A stretch of DNA of 64,000 bases, from assembly GCA_018389105.1 (NCBI GenBank), contig JACATO010000095.1, positions 1,795,501 to 1,859,500 of the forward strand, given 5' to 3'. The position numbers and the translations under genes are program-made. Origin of the DNA: Nautilus pompilius (lineage: Eukaryota > Mollusca > Cephalopoda > Nautilida > Nautilidae). Shown here piece by piece: positions 1 to 13,349 of the stretch. Position 1 is the first letter of the stretch. Every line of letters begins with the position of its first letter. The notes under the pieces are model-generated. The model saw only the letters and a program-made list of their open reading frames with translations. It made no database searches and had not been told where the DNA came from.

Positions 1-1982
1 GACTGTATATGTTAGATGTAGTGTTGGCACAGCAGGCTAAAGCACTTGTTAGAAATTTACATCAGAATCTTAATGGCTAACAGGTTACAACCTGTACAAA
101 ATGAAGTTTAGATTTGAGTCAATTAAAATCACTAAATCTAAAAAAAATTTAAGCAACACATAAATTAAATATTTTTATTGTTATTTGTGACTTTCTTGCT
201 TTTCGTTGTTGTTTTGCAGTTTGGATGTGTTATTCTATAAAACTTTAACAAAAACAAACTGCTTTTGCCAGACAGAGAATTCTACCACTTGCTAAGTTGT
301 TGTTATAGAGATGAGTGCATTTTCCCCCCATTTGGTGTGGATGTGCTTTAAGAATGCAGCACTTAAAAAAAGATTTTTCACACTAATTAACATCTTTTAT
401 TTCTTGTCACTTTTTAAAATGCTCATTACCATTGTTGATTCAAAAATGCTATGGTGAAGCAAATAACCATACCTCTGTACATGTATTTAGAAAAATAAAA
501 TAAATAAAAGGACTAAGAATATTCAACTATAGCATAAAAACAATCAATGATAGACATATCCTCAACAGGACTTTTCATAATTTTTGATAAATAGAAAAAT
601 GCATCACAATTTTAAGTATGATTTTGCTGAGTGCACATCTATAAGTTTGCTGCCAGAAATGGGTTAACACAAAAGAAATCAATCACTTTCTCTCTTTATT
701 GGCAATAGATTAAACAAATTACAGCAGTTGATTGCTCGCCATAACACTGCTTGCACTTTTGTACCTTTCCCTTGTGACCGATCATTTGTCTGCCAAAGGA
801 AAGTACAGTTACTTGTTTGCTGAACTGAAAACTGCTAGTTATGGAAGTAATTCTTCTTTATAATCACTTATATCAATGAATGAATTTAAACTAATGGCTT
901 TACAAATAGTTTAATCTATCATCTGTTTTGTCTTTATGGAAAAAAACAAATTACGAGAATAGCACATTTGTGATATATAAGTTTAAGAAATAGGGTAATT
1001 GAAAATACCTATATTTGTACCAAACTGGAAAGAATTTATCAGTGACTCATTGGCCATATCACTTGAACAGCATGACTACAAAATAAGATAATAGATTTAA
1101 TTAAATAAGTTATACATTTGAAACTTTTTTATTTAAGATGGTCTTGTCTTTTTTCATTAATTAATATATGCATGTTTGTGCAATGGTTTTGTTTTTGCTG
1201 TTGTTTATTTTCAATCAGATACAAATTAATTAATATATTATAAATATTATATGCATTGGTAGCCATAATTGGGGACTCACCAATGACATATTCCACATTT
1301 CATATGTAATCATTTTAATACACAGTACACTGCTGTTAGAGAATCTGTGTTAAAATTTTTTTTTAAAATCTTGCTATACAAGTTTTCATCAATATATCTT
1401 TCATTCTTGATGCATTATTTTATTGGTACATCTGTGATTAGAACTACTAGTGGGGATAGAGGGAAATACCTGCACATACATGTGTAAAGAAGATTTTTTT
1501 TCATTCTTGTAAATGTTCAGTTTCTATTTGAAATTTATTTGTTGCCCTATTTAGGTATTGGTAAAGACAAAATAAATCTGCACCCAGCAGTCTATCATTA
1601 AGCAAATATATTGGCTTTTTACCGATTTTAATGTCCTTAGTATATGCAGTATTGGTAATAATTATGGCAACAGTGGAAAATCTGGGTAAAGAATGCAAAT
1701 AAATTAATAGAATTGTATCTCATGTAAAATTGAAATGCTCCATAATACACTGTGATTAAGTGCCACATCTGCAGAAGGACTATAGAAGTATAGGTAAGGA
1801 TATCACTATGGTGTGATGAATGTCTGGCAAATACTATAGCTTCTGGGAAAGAAATATGATATCTCAAGCATATATAAATGAAAGTCTTAACTAATGAAGG
1901 CTACTCCATTTGGCAGCTTGCTGCCTAATTTTCTTTCAGAAGATGTATGCAAGACTATGGAAGATATGTGAAACTGGTACTA
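1..1982. other. AT-rich non-coding stretch, probable intron
   Basis: No open frame with recognisable protein similarity and no paired repeat ends were seen. It is A/T-rich with short homopolymer runs. The two short minus-strand open frames near 1500-1870 have no family features and look like chance. It lies upstream of the Ig exon on the same strand, so it is inferred to be intronic. Confidence 0.5.
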
Positions 1983-2470
1983 CAGGTCGAGAATCCCTTA
2001 TTTGAAATTATGAAAACCGAAAAACTCCAAAATCTGAAATATTTTTGGAGTGCCTTCAGTGGAAAATTCAAGAAGGTTCTTGGAAGGTTCCAGGGTGATA
2101 CGTGGGTCACGACACGCTTGATGTATGCATAATTTTTGTGCTTTTTCTGTGCTTTGTTGTTGGTGTGAATATACTTTGAAAATGTCGAAAAGACCTGCAA
2201 AAAGCCATACAGTGCTGATAGACCTACTGTAGTGATAGTTTACCTTTCTGATGGTTAAATGTACATCTTTTTCTTATGCTTTCATACACACAAAATGATT
2301 TTAAAATATTGCATAAAACTACCTGTAGGCTGTATGTATCCATATGCAGTTATAATGTTGTAAATGAAGTTGTGCCCAGTTCCCACTACCCAGTGAGCTA
2401 GCTACCAAATTATACTGGTATATTTATATTCCAAAATCCCAAGGATTTCAGATAAGGGATTCTCAATCTG
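1983..2470 (+). mobile_element. pogo/Tigger-type MITE with TA target duplication
   Basis: A 488-bp non-autonomous element. The left end reads CAGGTCGAGAATCCCTTAT and the right end, reverse-complemented, reads CAGATTGAGAATCCCTTAT. Both are bordered by TA (1981-1982 and 2471-2472). The ends resemble those of Tigger elements, whose termini contain GAG.ATCCCTTATC.GAAAT. An ATG at about 2182 opens MSKRPAKSHTVL, which resembles the start of a Tigger transposase and then breaks off, so this looks like an internally deleted Tigger. The plus-strand open frame 1947-2132 across the left end is not considered a gene. Confidence 0.8.
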
Positions 2471-2529
2471 TATTAACAATATACACCATCAAGGAAAAAT
2501 CCCATAATCTGCAAAAGTTATGTGAAGTT

Positions 2530-3260
2530 CTTCAGGATATGTTCTTTATTTGATAGATGATGAGCCAGTAAAGATCTTGCAAATGATCTAGCAGCAAGTA
2601 CAGGGGTTAATTTCTTTAAGAACATCTTGGAAACCTTTGTTGTGGAGAGGAAACAAAATGGAAAGGCTGAAATGAGTAGCAGAAATAAATCGTTGAGAAT
2701 ACCAGACCTGGAAGAAGACACTGTTTACAGATGAGTTTTTTTTTTTTTTTTTAACTGTTTGTCAATAATCAACAGCAGTTTTTTGAAGGCAGACCAGAGA
2801 CCAGTACAACAATTAGTGTACAAGAGCTACAGTAGCATAGGGGTAGATCAATTCAAGTGTGGGGACAGCATGTCAGCTTAGGGAGTCAGAGATTTGCATC
2901 AAATCAAGAGTATCCTGACTGTCAACATGCAGGTTCCCTTCCAATCTGACAATGATTGCCAATCATACTGCCAATGTGATGAAAAACAACTATCTGAAAT
3001 GTAAAGAAGCTAATGGAACACTCACAAAGATACTTTGGCCAGCACAAAGTCATGATATGAACAGACTATAATAGGATTATATTGTTACTGAGAAAGTCAG
3101 ATAATAACCAAACACCTTGGATGAAATATGGAAAATGCTACAAGATATTTGGAACAACATTACACAATCATACATTGATAACTTTTTTGGGAGCATGAAA
3201 ACAAGGTGTCATGCTCTATAAAAAGCAGACAGTTCTCACACCAAATACTAATGCACTGTG
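2530..3260 (+). pseudogene. Tc1-like transposase fossil
   Basis: Translation of the + strand in shifting frames gives, in order, the Tc1 landmarks: KPLLWRGNKMERLK near 2631-2680, then YQTWKKTLFTDES (first catalytic Asp, about 2700-2735), then a VWG block near 2858, then FQSDNDCQSYC (second Asp, about 2940-2975), and a degraded C-terminus through 3235 that ends in the 'cqaVi.akg' region. Several stops and frameshifts interrupt it, and a T-run (2735-2752) follows the first Asp. The element ends were not resolved. It is inactive. Confidence 0.65.
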
Positions 3261-4431
3261 CAATGTATGCATTTTGTTTTTGTATTTTTTGTGTATGTAT
3301 TTAGTATCATAGCTATGACTTTGGTGGAAGGATGATATTTGGAGTAAAAAAAAAAAATTAGGACACTTAAGGAATTTGAAAATCTCTTTATTGTAATCTA
3401 CTGGTCACTACAGGGATTTAAAAATTTTTTTTTCAAATTTATAGACCCGGTTTCATGAGATAACATATTCAATCAATGCTGCAAACATAACGAGCAATTA
3501 ATTATTACTGGTGTATATTAGAAATTTGAAATGCAAATGTGAATGGAAGTAATGAATTACAGTAATAACAACTCTTGGGTGAATGCATATAGGTAAGTAG
3601 GCTGTTAATGCTACTAAATAATTTACTCAGTAGTATATTTGTTTTGCATTGTCAATTTTTAATTTAAATAAAACAATATAAAGAAGTTTAGTGATGCATA
3701 CTTCATGTACTAGTATTTGGAAAATTTTGAATATTTTGACGCCCTCTCGTGGCAAAACTTTCCAGCTACACCACTGTATTTCCATTGCGTCTACTCATTT
3801 GTGTATATCCTGAGTGTTTTTTCCCCATAATTTCAATACTGTTTGTTATGTGTTTGTTACATAATTTAAAATGTTAAATACTATTCCTTTAATTGTGGAC
3901 TTTAACTACATAATTAGATTTTTTTTCCTCATACAATTTAGAAAATTGAGGGTTTAACTTTGTAGGATTTAAGGATAATATATTCCAATCAATGTCTACA
4001 ATTTTGGAAGTTAATTTGAAAATAGGTAGAAATTACGCAGAGTAATTTATTTATGTTTCCAAATTTTTAACATCAGTAGAAACTAAAAACACAAACTTAA
4101 GCAAGAAAAACAAACAAAAACCATATGAAGTATATCAGATAAAATAATTGGTTTACACTTATTTGACGATTCACTAATAACATTTGTTAAAATGATTTTT
4201 TTTTAATCTTCTAAGTTCAAAATCTATTATAGTTATTTAAAGTGTTTGCAATTTTTTTATTGTGGCATAACAAAAATTCTATTCTTTTTAGATACAACAG
4301 GAAAAAAAAAATATATATACACACATTTTCATATGTAGATTTTATGTAATTTATCTTGGGCTTTGAGCTTGTGTTATTATACGTATGAAGAAATTAATTC
4401 TCACCTACTATTTACTTATATGTATATATCA

Positions 4432-4451
4432 ATATATATATATATATATAT
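4432..4451. repeat. (AT)n microsatellite
   Basis: Ten uninterrupted AT dinucleotides, preceded by interrupted TATATATC. Confidence 0.9.
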
Positions 4452-7400
4452 CTTTTTGCCTAGTGATGTAAAAGAAATGTATTTTTCTAGAAAGAAAACA
4501 GAACTTCAGAAAGTCCACATATGAAATCACTTAATCTATTATGGGTTACCCCCATTTATGTCTACTGTTTAGAATTCTGGTTAACCTTTTCTAAACTGTT
4601 ATTTTGTTTACATCTGGATTTTTTCCACTTTAGCAATCTGTTATTGGAAACTGATAGAACTTTGAGCACATCTTTTACTGCTGCTTTTATTTGCATAACA
4701 CTCTTTTATTTAATTTACATAGCACAACATCTGCTGTGTCACTGATTTACATCAGCACCTGTTAGATCATCATGAGAGACTCTTTTTAGACTTTTCCACA
4801 TCTTCAGATGGCAATTATGTAATCAGAATAAAAGAAATAATGAGAAACCCTCTCATATTGATCTTCATAGCTTGTTGATGAGCATTAGTCATGAATTCTT
4901 TGTTTGTTATGATATAAATTTTTCTGTTAATTAATGAGATTAATGGATTTGACCAAAACTTTCCTGACAAAGGTAGATTGAAATATGTTTTTCTGGACTA
5001 AAAAATGAATGTTTTAATGGATTTTTTAAAACACATTATTCATTTCTTAGATGTTTTATATAAATATTCAGTTAAAAAACACAAAAGAATAATAACGGCA
5101 TTTTGAAGTTTTCAATGAATTAGCATAGCTATGAAATATATCTGCTGTTCCAAACACTTAATTAATTGTTAATTAAACTTTCTTGATAATTTAGCATTTA
5201 CTAATAATATTGCTATATATAATGAAAATGCTTAAGGCATATTTCCTACAACTTATACTTTTGGTCAGTAAATCCAAATTTTTACATAGGTTGATGCATT
5301 ACTATTGACTTATGAAATAATTAGGAATGCTATTTTAAGGCTTTATAGTAAACATTACAACATTTACAAATGTCTCATTCATGTCTTCAAAAATACTCCC
5401 TTTCAATGAAATTCAAATTGATAATTTCTTATTATTTCTAAATTTCAGTAATTGTGCTACCCTTTTGGAAGATGAGTCTTTAAAAATTTTTTTTAATACT
5501 ACCTGTGATAATAAAAGTAGATTAATGTTTTATGGAGCATGTTTAACTGCACTTTTCCAGTGAAGTCTGTCAATGTTACTGCAAAAAAAACAAATTTTGG
5601 AAGGCATTTGGTCCTATGGAATCATTATTTTGCACCAATTGTAAGTACTGCTTTAAATCTTCTACGTACAAAATTTGATGGCTCCCTACTTTGTTCATAT
5701 CACTTGTGTTAGTAGTATTACTGACAATTGCTAAGTGAAGAAATTAATGTTAGTTGGATTTTATTGCACATTTTCTTAAACATCTTTGTTAGCCATAGGA
5801 AATGTCTCCTGCTTTTTCCTTTTTTAATATACTTTTTTGAAAATTTGTTTCTATAGACTATTTATGAATTCAAGTGCAAGATTTTGCTAGTGGTTTACCA
5901 AGTTCCAGTAAATATTTTGTCTTTGCATGCAGGTTTCTTCATGCCAGTTTGCTATAAACCCCTACAAAATGTGTCACTTGTCTAGCAAAAGAAAGACATG
6001 AAACTATTTGGGGAAAACAAATGGTGGTGTATTGTGTGCCCATTTCTTCTACAACAACCTATAAACACTTGCGGATTGTAGCGTAGGTTATTTCACTCCT
6101 GACAAGTTCTGTCTGCAGGTAGTGTTATTGATCACCAGGCAGGCTCATATTTATCTGCCCTAGCCATTTCTAGACACAATTTACCAAAGTTTCATCATCT
6201 CTCTCTGACATGTTACCACAGTACCGATTGTCTTGTAGGTGCCAACTTTTTCATTTAGCTTTTAATGCTTACAGGATAAAATGATACACTGGTCATTTCA
6301 CCATACAGTACTTCTGTTTTTTGCACAGCTTAGTACCAAATTATAAGATTTAATGCAAGTATTATTCATTATTTTAGGAACTATTGTGCTCTAGAAAATT
6401 TCATTAAATTCTCATGTTGTAGATATTTGTTTTAATTGGTCTTAGATATTATAAAAAAATTAATGAATAATTTAGAAGAAATTTGTAAATTCCATAGGTT
6501 GAAGTGATCAGTAAAATGCTGCTAATAAATTAGTGCCACATTAATTTTTTTATTTTTTAATTCTATTCTTTTACAGTAATGGCAACTGTATATATATAGG
6601 TTTTGGTTTTCTTTCTCCCAGAAACATGGTCTTTGAAGATTTTATTATTTTAAATTCTAGAACAAGTTGTAAAGCTGGCACTCACTTGGTTATGTTCACA
6701 GGGGAGCTCTCAATCTGTTTTCTTCAGAGATCAGTTATGGATTGGAAAACCTTCAAAATTGTGTTTAATAACTGATCATAGAATTATGCTATAGCAGCCT
6801 TATATTATGCAGAATATCAGTGTTCAACAATCCAAGTTTATGAAAATGGGCCAAAATCACAGAAATGGATGTATGAGTTGTTCTATGAGCTAGCTTAATG
6901 TTGGTCAATCTCATATAAATGTAGGAATAAAAGTCCCCCACCTTTTTTTAATGCATGCATGCACAACATGGCTGGATTTCCTGTATTTTTTTTTTTTTTT
7001 TTTTCATATCTTAGTCTTATTAGGAATTTTGCAAAGTAAAATACATGTTTCTTGGTGAAAAGAAAATGGGGGGGCAGATGGTTTTAAATAGTGGTTATTC
7101 CAAGTCATGGAATAATAATGATCTTGTAATAATTTTATTTTGAAATGCACTGAGTTCACATTGGACTGGGTGAGATGCTTTGTTAAACTCTGGAATTGCG
7201 ACCTGCTTTAGCTAGTTTATACTTTTCCTTTTAGCAGTAAATGCCACCAACAGTACAACATTTATTGGTACAATTTGGTTATCTCTTTGAAATTTCTCAA
7301 TTGAAACTTAGGGCTAATGAGTTACTAAAGAATAACATTCATACATCACTGTTTACCTTTTCAGTTTTCCAAAAAGACTGAAAATTTAAGCATTTAATGG

Positions 7401-8851
7401 AGGAGGAATTCAAGAATGATCAATAGATGCTTCATTGTATTTTTCTCTCTCGTCTGACTGAATGCTCTTGGCAATTGCACCTGCTCTGTGCTGTTAGTGA
7501 GTAATTCACCAGAGCTACCTTGCCATTATTTTGTATTTGTGACATTTGATAAAATACTGGTAGAGTGTGTTGGTTCTATGTAAAGTGGTTAGGTAGGATT
7601 CTTCCTATGCTTTCATGGTCAGTAGTGGCAGCTTAGGGTTCTTAAACTATGTCACTTGAAAGTCATCCATGAAACTGAAGACCAATATGCAGTGCAGGCT
7701 GAAAACAAATTAATGTCCTTTTTGTTGTTGCATTTATGACAGTGGAAATGCTCACCAAAACCATAACCCGCCATTAAATAAATAAACACTTTAATTGGCT
7801 GACCTTACTTAACAAGTGGACTTGTAGAACAATACATTTTAATGATATGTTTTTGTTTTTTTTTTTCTTTTTTCTATTTACCTAACAGCAATTTAGAAAA
7901 TAAGTTATCAGTGATGTTTTACTTTGGGCAAAGAGAGTCTTACAGCTAAACCAAAAAAAAAAAAAAAAGCCTAAATATTTTTTGCTAACTCCATTTGGAT
8001 TATCCCCCTGCCCTTCAACTACTCTATGCCACAACTTAGACCATCACTGTTGAGCAGTGTGGTGTATGCTACAAGTCTAAAGGCAACATTTGGAAGCAAC
8101 AATTGGGATGTTTCATATAAATAAGAAGCAGGTATTTTTAATATCTTGAAAAGGATTAAGTATCTTCCAAACAGCTTTGATAGCATAGGACATCAGCAGT
8201 GTTGAAATCCACAATTAAATTTTAAAATACTGTTAGTATATATATATTTTTTTAAATTACTAACATAAGCAGACCACATTGATATTTTTATAGCAAGCTT
8301 TATTCAAAACCTAAATAGGTTATAAGCAAAATTACTATTCTTCAGCTGGCTGCATGCTGTTGAGAATTTCTTTTTGTTTTAAAATTACTCTTTACTTTAA
8401 ACAATTACTACATTTAGTGCAGAGCTATAGAAAAATTCATGCGTCATTTCTATCCGATTGCATCTAACTCAAGTTGTTTGGGTTAACAGAAGGGCCATGT
8501 GTACCTACTGTATGTATGTTAGCATAGCAGTTTTTTTACTTAGTTATAGTTACATATATATATGCCTTTGGAGAAAGAAACCTTTTCATTGTTAGAGAGA
8601 CAAGGCACGCTGATGACTTCTGATCAGCCGATTTGTATTTCTTATTTATAGTAAGAATGATAACCTTGGAACACATCTGCAAGTATTATTGATTTTTTTT
8701 GCCTGTCACCAGAGGGAATCATCCAGTCTTTGTTGTACAGGTTTTTGATTTTTTAAAAAAATTTGCACTAACCAAAATAACTGGTTTTGTTTTGACAGAA
8801 AGTGTAAACATCAGTGAGGGGTTCAGAAAACTTCAAGCCACCTTTCACCTC

Positions 8852-8872
8852 CACACACACACACACACACAC
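8852..8872. repeat. (CA)n microsatellite
   Basis: About ten CA units in an otherwise unremarkable stretch. The overlapping open frame at 8699-8923 reads HTHTHTH through it and is not a gene. Confidence 0.9.
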
Positions 8873-10544
8873 GCAGAGGATCATGAAGTTTTTGAAACTT
8901 ATATAATACCTTTTTATATATAACTAACAAACAAACTGTATCTAGTCTATTTTTAAATATTTGCACATTTTGCTTCTGCTACTGCTTTGAAAAAGTATTC
9001 CATGTAGATACTATAGTCAAACCATTTCCTATACTGGTTGAAAAGACTGGTTTAAAGCTTCAGTATGACAAAATCCAGGCATTGTTGAGTTTCCAACTGG
9101 TTCCTGGTAGCAGAAATTTGATATTTAAAGCAGTGCTAACATTTAATCAAGAATGTTTCTTATTTTATACTTCTCATATGTCCCCTAGTAGTGATGTATG
9201 GCACACTTCTGGTATTACTTACTTTTTTGTCAGTGCTTTTTTCCTTATTAAATTGTATAAGCAAATGCTGTAGCTGAATATTGACATGTGGAAAGAAAAC
9301 TAGCATGGTTGGCTATCTGCTAGTTTCTAAGGTGCACTATTTACACTTATAAATTGTGCAAGAAAAATATTACTTCGGGGAAGGTAAATATCAAAATCTT
9401 TACTATTTGCTAAAAAGTAAACAATGATTTACAAGTTATTTGGTTCTCTTATGAAAAAGATACATATGTATATCAAACCATTTAGACTTTATATTTATCT
9501 AGAATCAGAGTTTCCTTTTTAGAATCTTTAATTAATAAATTCTTTCATTAGAGCAAACATCATCTGAATTCTACATCTTTCCACATTATTTTTTCACCTT
9601 TTTAGTTTTCCTTCCGTCACCATTCTTATTTAATTTTCCTCTGATTCATTATTTAGGACTTCTGTTTTTTATACTTTTTCATAATTATATTTTAATTCTT
9701 TTTTCCCCTTTTCTTTCTTAATTGTTTTTTTTTAATCTTTGTTTTATTTTGTACAAAATAATACAATTTACTTTTGTTGCTTTAGTTGTGCTCTACTTGC
9801 TATTGTGTACTGTTCAATCTATGACTAATCCTATTGTTCAGTCAATCAGAAGTTCATTTAATCATGGATGCTCTTTGTATGACACTTTCCCTTCTGGCAT
9901 GTTTTGCTTAGAGCAGAAAATTATTATTATCAATTTCTTAATTATTTCTTATTTATAGACATCTGCTGGTCATTTCCATTGGCAGAAACACCTTAGAGAA
10001 AACTTTATGCATGTAATACCACTACTGTCTATCATTTCCCCAGCATCAATTGTCTTGGGACTCAATTGAAAGTATGGAACAAACTCTCACAAACTGTCCA
10101 TGTGCTCTTCAACTTTTATAGAACAAGGAAAACACTAAATGATCATTCAGTCAGTTAAACCTAGCTACTGTAAAATACATATATTTCTGGGCAGTTCAAT
10201 TCCTCACAAGGAATGACTTTGACTAATTTATTAGCATAATTAAAGGAAGAACAATTCTGTATGTAAAAACTATTAACTAATACAATCATTGCATAAGAAT
10301 AATTGATAATAAATCTTTAAAAAAAGTTGTTTATTATAGAAATGATTATAATGAAAGAGTCATCACCTCATTGTACTGCTATATGTCCTGTGTATAGTGA
10401 GTGAGCTGAAATCTAAAGCATTTAGTGTGAAAAAGAGAAAAGCCCATACTTGTTATATATGGTTTCTTTTTAAAGCAAAAACCCTTTGATCAATGTACCA
10501 TAAATACCAAGGTGTGAAAATATAGAATTTTGATGAAAATACAT

Positions 10545-10552
10545 ATATACAG
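10545..10552. repeat. 8-bp target-site duplication, left copy
   Basis: ATATACAG, identical to 13342-13349, immediately outside the left TAGGGTGGCCC end. Confidence 0.85.
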
Positions 10553-13341
10553 TAGGGTGGCCCTTATATAGGGTAAAAAATTTATTCAAAAGTTTTTTGT
10601 GATGGCAACCCTCAAAATAGTTTTAATTGGTGAAAAAACATTGCATATAAAATTTGAAACATTTATTCTAATATTTTAAGGTAGCTCAAGCAACATGAAG
10701 TTTTAACATTTTGTATATTGTATAACTAAAATGAATACACATGAAAAAAGAAATTTAATTGGCTGCAGAAAGAGTATTTTTCAAGGTATTTGGGAAGCGA
10801 CGGCGGTGTTCACTGACAACTTGTATAAGAAACTGAAACGGCTCTTCATTCTTTGTAAGATGTTTGTTGTATTCTTGAATGAAAGCTACTGCTCTCTCCG
10901 CAGAGTCATTAACAATGTTGATGTTTTTCACCTATTTGGCTCGCTCATAATCCTCCAATTCACTCCAGGTCATTGGATTTTCCTTGAGAAAGTGCTGAGA
11001 TTGTTTATAAATTTTAATCTAAGTGCATGATCTTCTTGCGATGAGATTTTGTAGTGTTTTATCCCCAAAAGTTTTTAGATCAACTTGACTTCTTTTAGGG
11101 GCCATTTTGTCATTCTTCGTACATCTTTTTGCATTCAGCACGTGAATCATCTGAAATTTTGTCGAGGCCGAGGTGTTGTCATCAGAAAAGGCCAGCGCAA
11201 ACAATTCTACTAAAAGATACCATAGATTGTTAGACATTTTGGCTGAGGTGACTTGTGCAATACCTGGATGTATTGACAAGTAACCCAGCAAATCTTTGAG
11301 GAATTGAAGTTCATTTGCATGAGCACAGGGTGTGCTAGGACAAGTGATCCAGACTTTAATGCAGAGACATACTGCAAAAGGGCAGATATCTCTTAGACCC
11401 TTCTCCTCGCGAGAAGAAAGGTGGAACTGGCTACGAAACATCCATACTTTCAGAGTGTAAATGATTTTTTACATCCAGTGGGCATGGTGCATGGCCCCTG
11501 GAGTCCTAAAATGGATGCCTTTTGCTGGAACTACTCCTAGGAAGATGCTTGCCAGCTCCAGTAGTTCTCGGTAATCATCTCTTGGTTGAGCTTCAGAAAG
11601 CTGTGAATTGATGAATAGCATAATCTCCTCTTTCTTCTGTGATATAAATTGGCATATGAAGGGATCAGTGAAACCATCCTGGAAATTCTGTTTGTCAAGA
11701 CATTGCCACTTAGATGCAAATCATTTGAAGAGGGGCATTTCTGGTCCACACGACTCTCCCATGCAATGCTTAAAAACTACTGATATTACAAGCTCATAAA
11801 TATGATGATGGCAGGCAAAGTAAAGGTTGTGCGCGAGGTTCTGTTCAATCAAGGAACAAGTTCCATTTGTTCTTCCTGTGTTCAAGCTAGTTGTGTTGAA
11901 ACTCATACCCTGAACCTTTTCTTCAATTCCCCATTCTCTGAGTGCATTACAGACTGCAGTAAATTGAGCTTCTCTAGTTGGGGAAGGTAGTTTTGCCAAT
12001 GTTAGTAATTGAGAAATACCGCTTCCTGATACAAGAATTGCAGACAATCAGAATATTGTTTTCCAGTAATACTACACAGCATTTTTCCATCCAAATGCAC
12101 TATGAGAGGAAATTCTGCCTGAAAATTTTCTTTGAGAAGATGAAATGTTGTCTCTCTCTATTTTTGACGAAATGTATTGTCTGCCTGCTTTGTTTTTGAA
12201 GAAGTATCTCCTTGAGCATATTCTGTGACCACCAGGACTTAGTTGTTAAGTTAGTTCAAGTATTACCATTGTCACCTTTCTGTCAGAGAGTTTAGTACGG
12301 TCGAGAACAGCAAATAGGTTTGAGGTAATGACCGTTTTCCACCATGCTGACAGCCCTGATCGCTTGTGCTAGGTGCTGAATCAGCAGTACTCTGAGATCT
12401 GATTCACTGCTTAAAGAAACCATCATTACTGTAACCCTTGAAGTTTCACGTGTGTGTCTTTGATGCTTGTCCATTTTTCTCTTAGCAGATCTCTGTTCTT
12501 TCATGTGTAGAATGACATCAATCCCACTAATGCAACCGACTCACCCCCTTTGTCGTTGTGCTATCAAAAATTCACGATCTTTGTGGATAGAAATTCTCTT
12601 TAAGGCAATCTGCATGCACAATGTCGAAAAAATCATCAAGCACACTAATAGACTCCTCCTATTTAGACTTTTGAGTAACTGATGTTAGACCTTTGTTCTT
12701 TTTGAGCAGCCTCCACTTTTCAAACAATCTCTCGAGTTTTCCCTTGTAATGGTGTACTTCCTTTGTCGGTATTCTAGCTATCTCCCAAAAATAGCAGAAT
12801 TTTCTGAATTACATAGGTTGATCCATCTCATCTAGTTTCTTTTAATACTGACTGATGGTAACTTGGATCTCGTAATTTCAGTAATTTCATTTCCAAGCAG
12901 ATAAACATTATGAGAGTGTGTATCTGGTACTATACTTAAAGTCATCCTTTTCCTGAAATGAAACAAGTAGGATTAAATATAATAGAATTTTAAAAATTAT
13001 GTAGATTTGAAAAAATAATTTATCACAAAAATTAATGATGAACATTGATATATAAGTCTTATTTTTATGATGTGCACTGAATGAGTTCACACTTAACAAC
13101 TAAAACATGTACACTCTGTGCTTCCCCTTTATAGGCTTACGATGAAATGTGATGCAATCACAGTCAGAGCTTAGCTGATGGTGAAAATTGCACCTAAAAA
13201 AGAAAAGGATTTAAGTACATTGAGCTACCTCTAAACTTTCTTAAAACTCTTCAATATTTTATGTGCTGCGGTTTTAAATATATTCAAACAAATTCATGGG
13301 TTGTGAGGAAGAAAAATCAAAAGTCAAAAAGGGCCACCCTA
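10553..13341 (-). mobile_element. 2.8-kb DNA transposon with TAGGGTGGCCCTT ends and 8-bp TSD (hAT-like)
   Basis: A 2789-bp element. The left end TAGGGTGGCCCTT is matched exactly by the inverted right end (13329-13341), and both ends are flanked by the perfect 8-bp duplication ATATACAG. Eight-base duplications are typical of the hAT and P superfamilies. The carried gene (minus strand) is a decayed member of a repetitive invertebrate protein family without an established name that I know of. Assignment to hAT rests on duplication length and on a DTT..NTG motif resembling the first catalytic block of hAT, so it is inference. Frameshifts and stops make it non-autonomous. Confidence 0.8.
10755..12700 (-). 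pseudogene. decayed transposase-like gene of the 10.5-kb element
   Basis: Read on the minus strand in broken frames. Near 12600 it gives DDFFDIVHADCLKRISIHKDREFL. Near 12500 there is a basic stretch MKEQRSAKRKMDKHQRHTRE. At 11721-12047 comes WGIEEKVQGMSFNTTSLNTG, then GTCSLIEQNLAHNLYFACHH and HIYELVISVVFKH. At 11019-11441 are CPSTPCAHANELQFLKDLLGY, a NNLWYLLVELFALAFSDD block and MAPKR. The C-terminus is NDSAERAVAFIQEYNKHLTK to FLIQVVSEHRRRFPNTLKN, with the stop at 10755-10757. I recognise the pattern from unannotated multi-copy proteins of arthropods and cnidarians, but no biochemical function is established to my knowledge. The F[DN]TT..NTG and CHHH blocks are the likely catalytic or metal-binding parts. 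Multiple frame changes show it is dead. Confidence 0.7.
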
Positions 13342-13349
13342 ATATACAG
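13342..13349. repeat. 8-bp target-site duplication, right copy
   Basis: ATATACAG, identical to 10545-10552, immediately outside the right end of the element. Confidence 0.85.

Larger units (their letters stand above)
3360..10544. other. AT-rich non-coding stretch, probable intron
   Basis: About 7 kb without a convincing gene. It holds an (AT)n run near 4432-4451, homopolymer T/A runs (6981-7003, 7952-7968) and a CA microsatellite at 8852-8872. The block at roughly 5985-6260 has slightly higher complexity and may be an old repeat, but I could not match it. Short open frames at 4521, 5381, 8699, 9082 and 9722 encode Phe/Leu/Ile-rich peptides expected by chance from T-rich DNA. Confidence 0.5.

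Noticed and set aside
3737..3776. Possible hAT terminus (reverse complement begins CAGTGGTGTAGCTGGAAAG)
   Set aside because: Similar strings begin some hAT elements, but no matching second end, duplication or coding remnant was found nearby.
9722..9958. 78-codon hydrophobic open frame
   Set aside because: Phe/Ile/Leu/Tyr-rich peptides are what T-rich intronic DNA yields; no start context, splice evidence or family motif.
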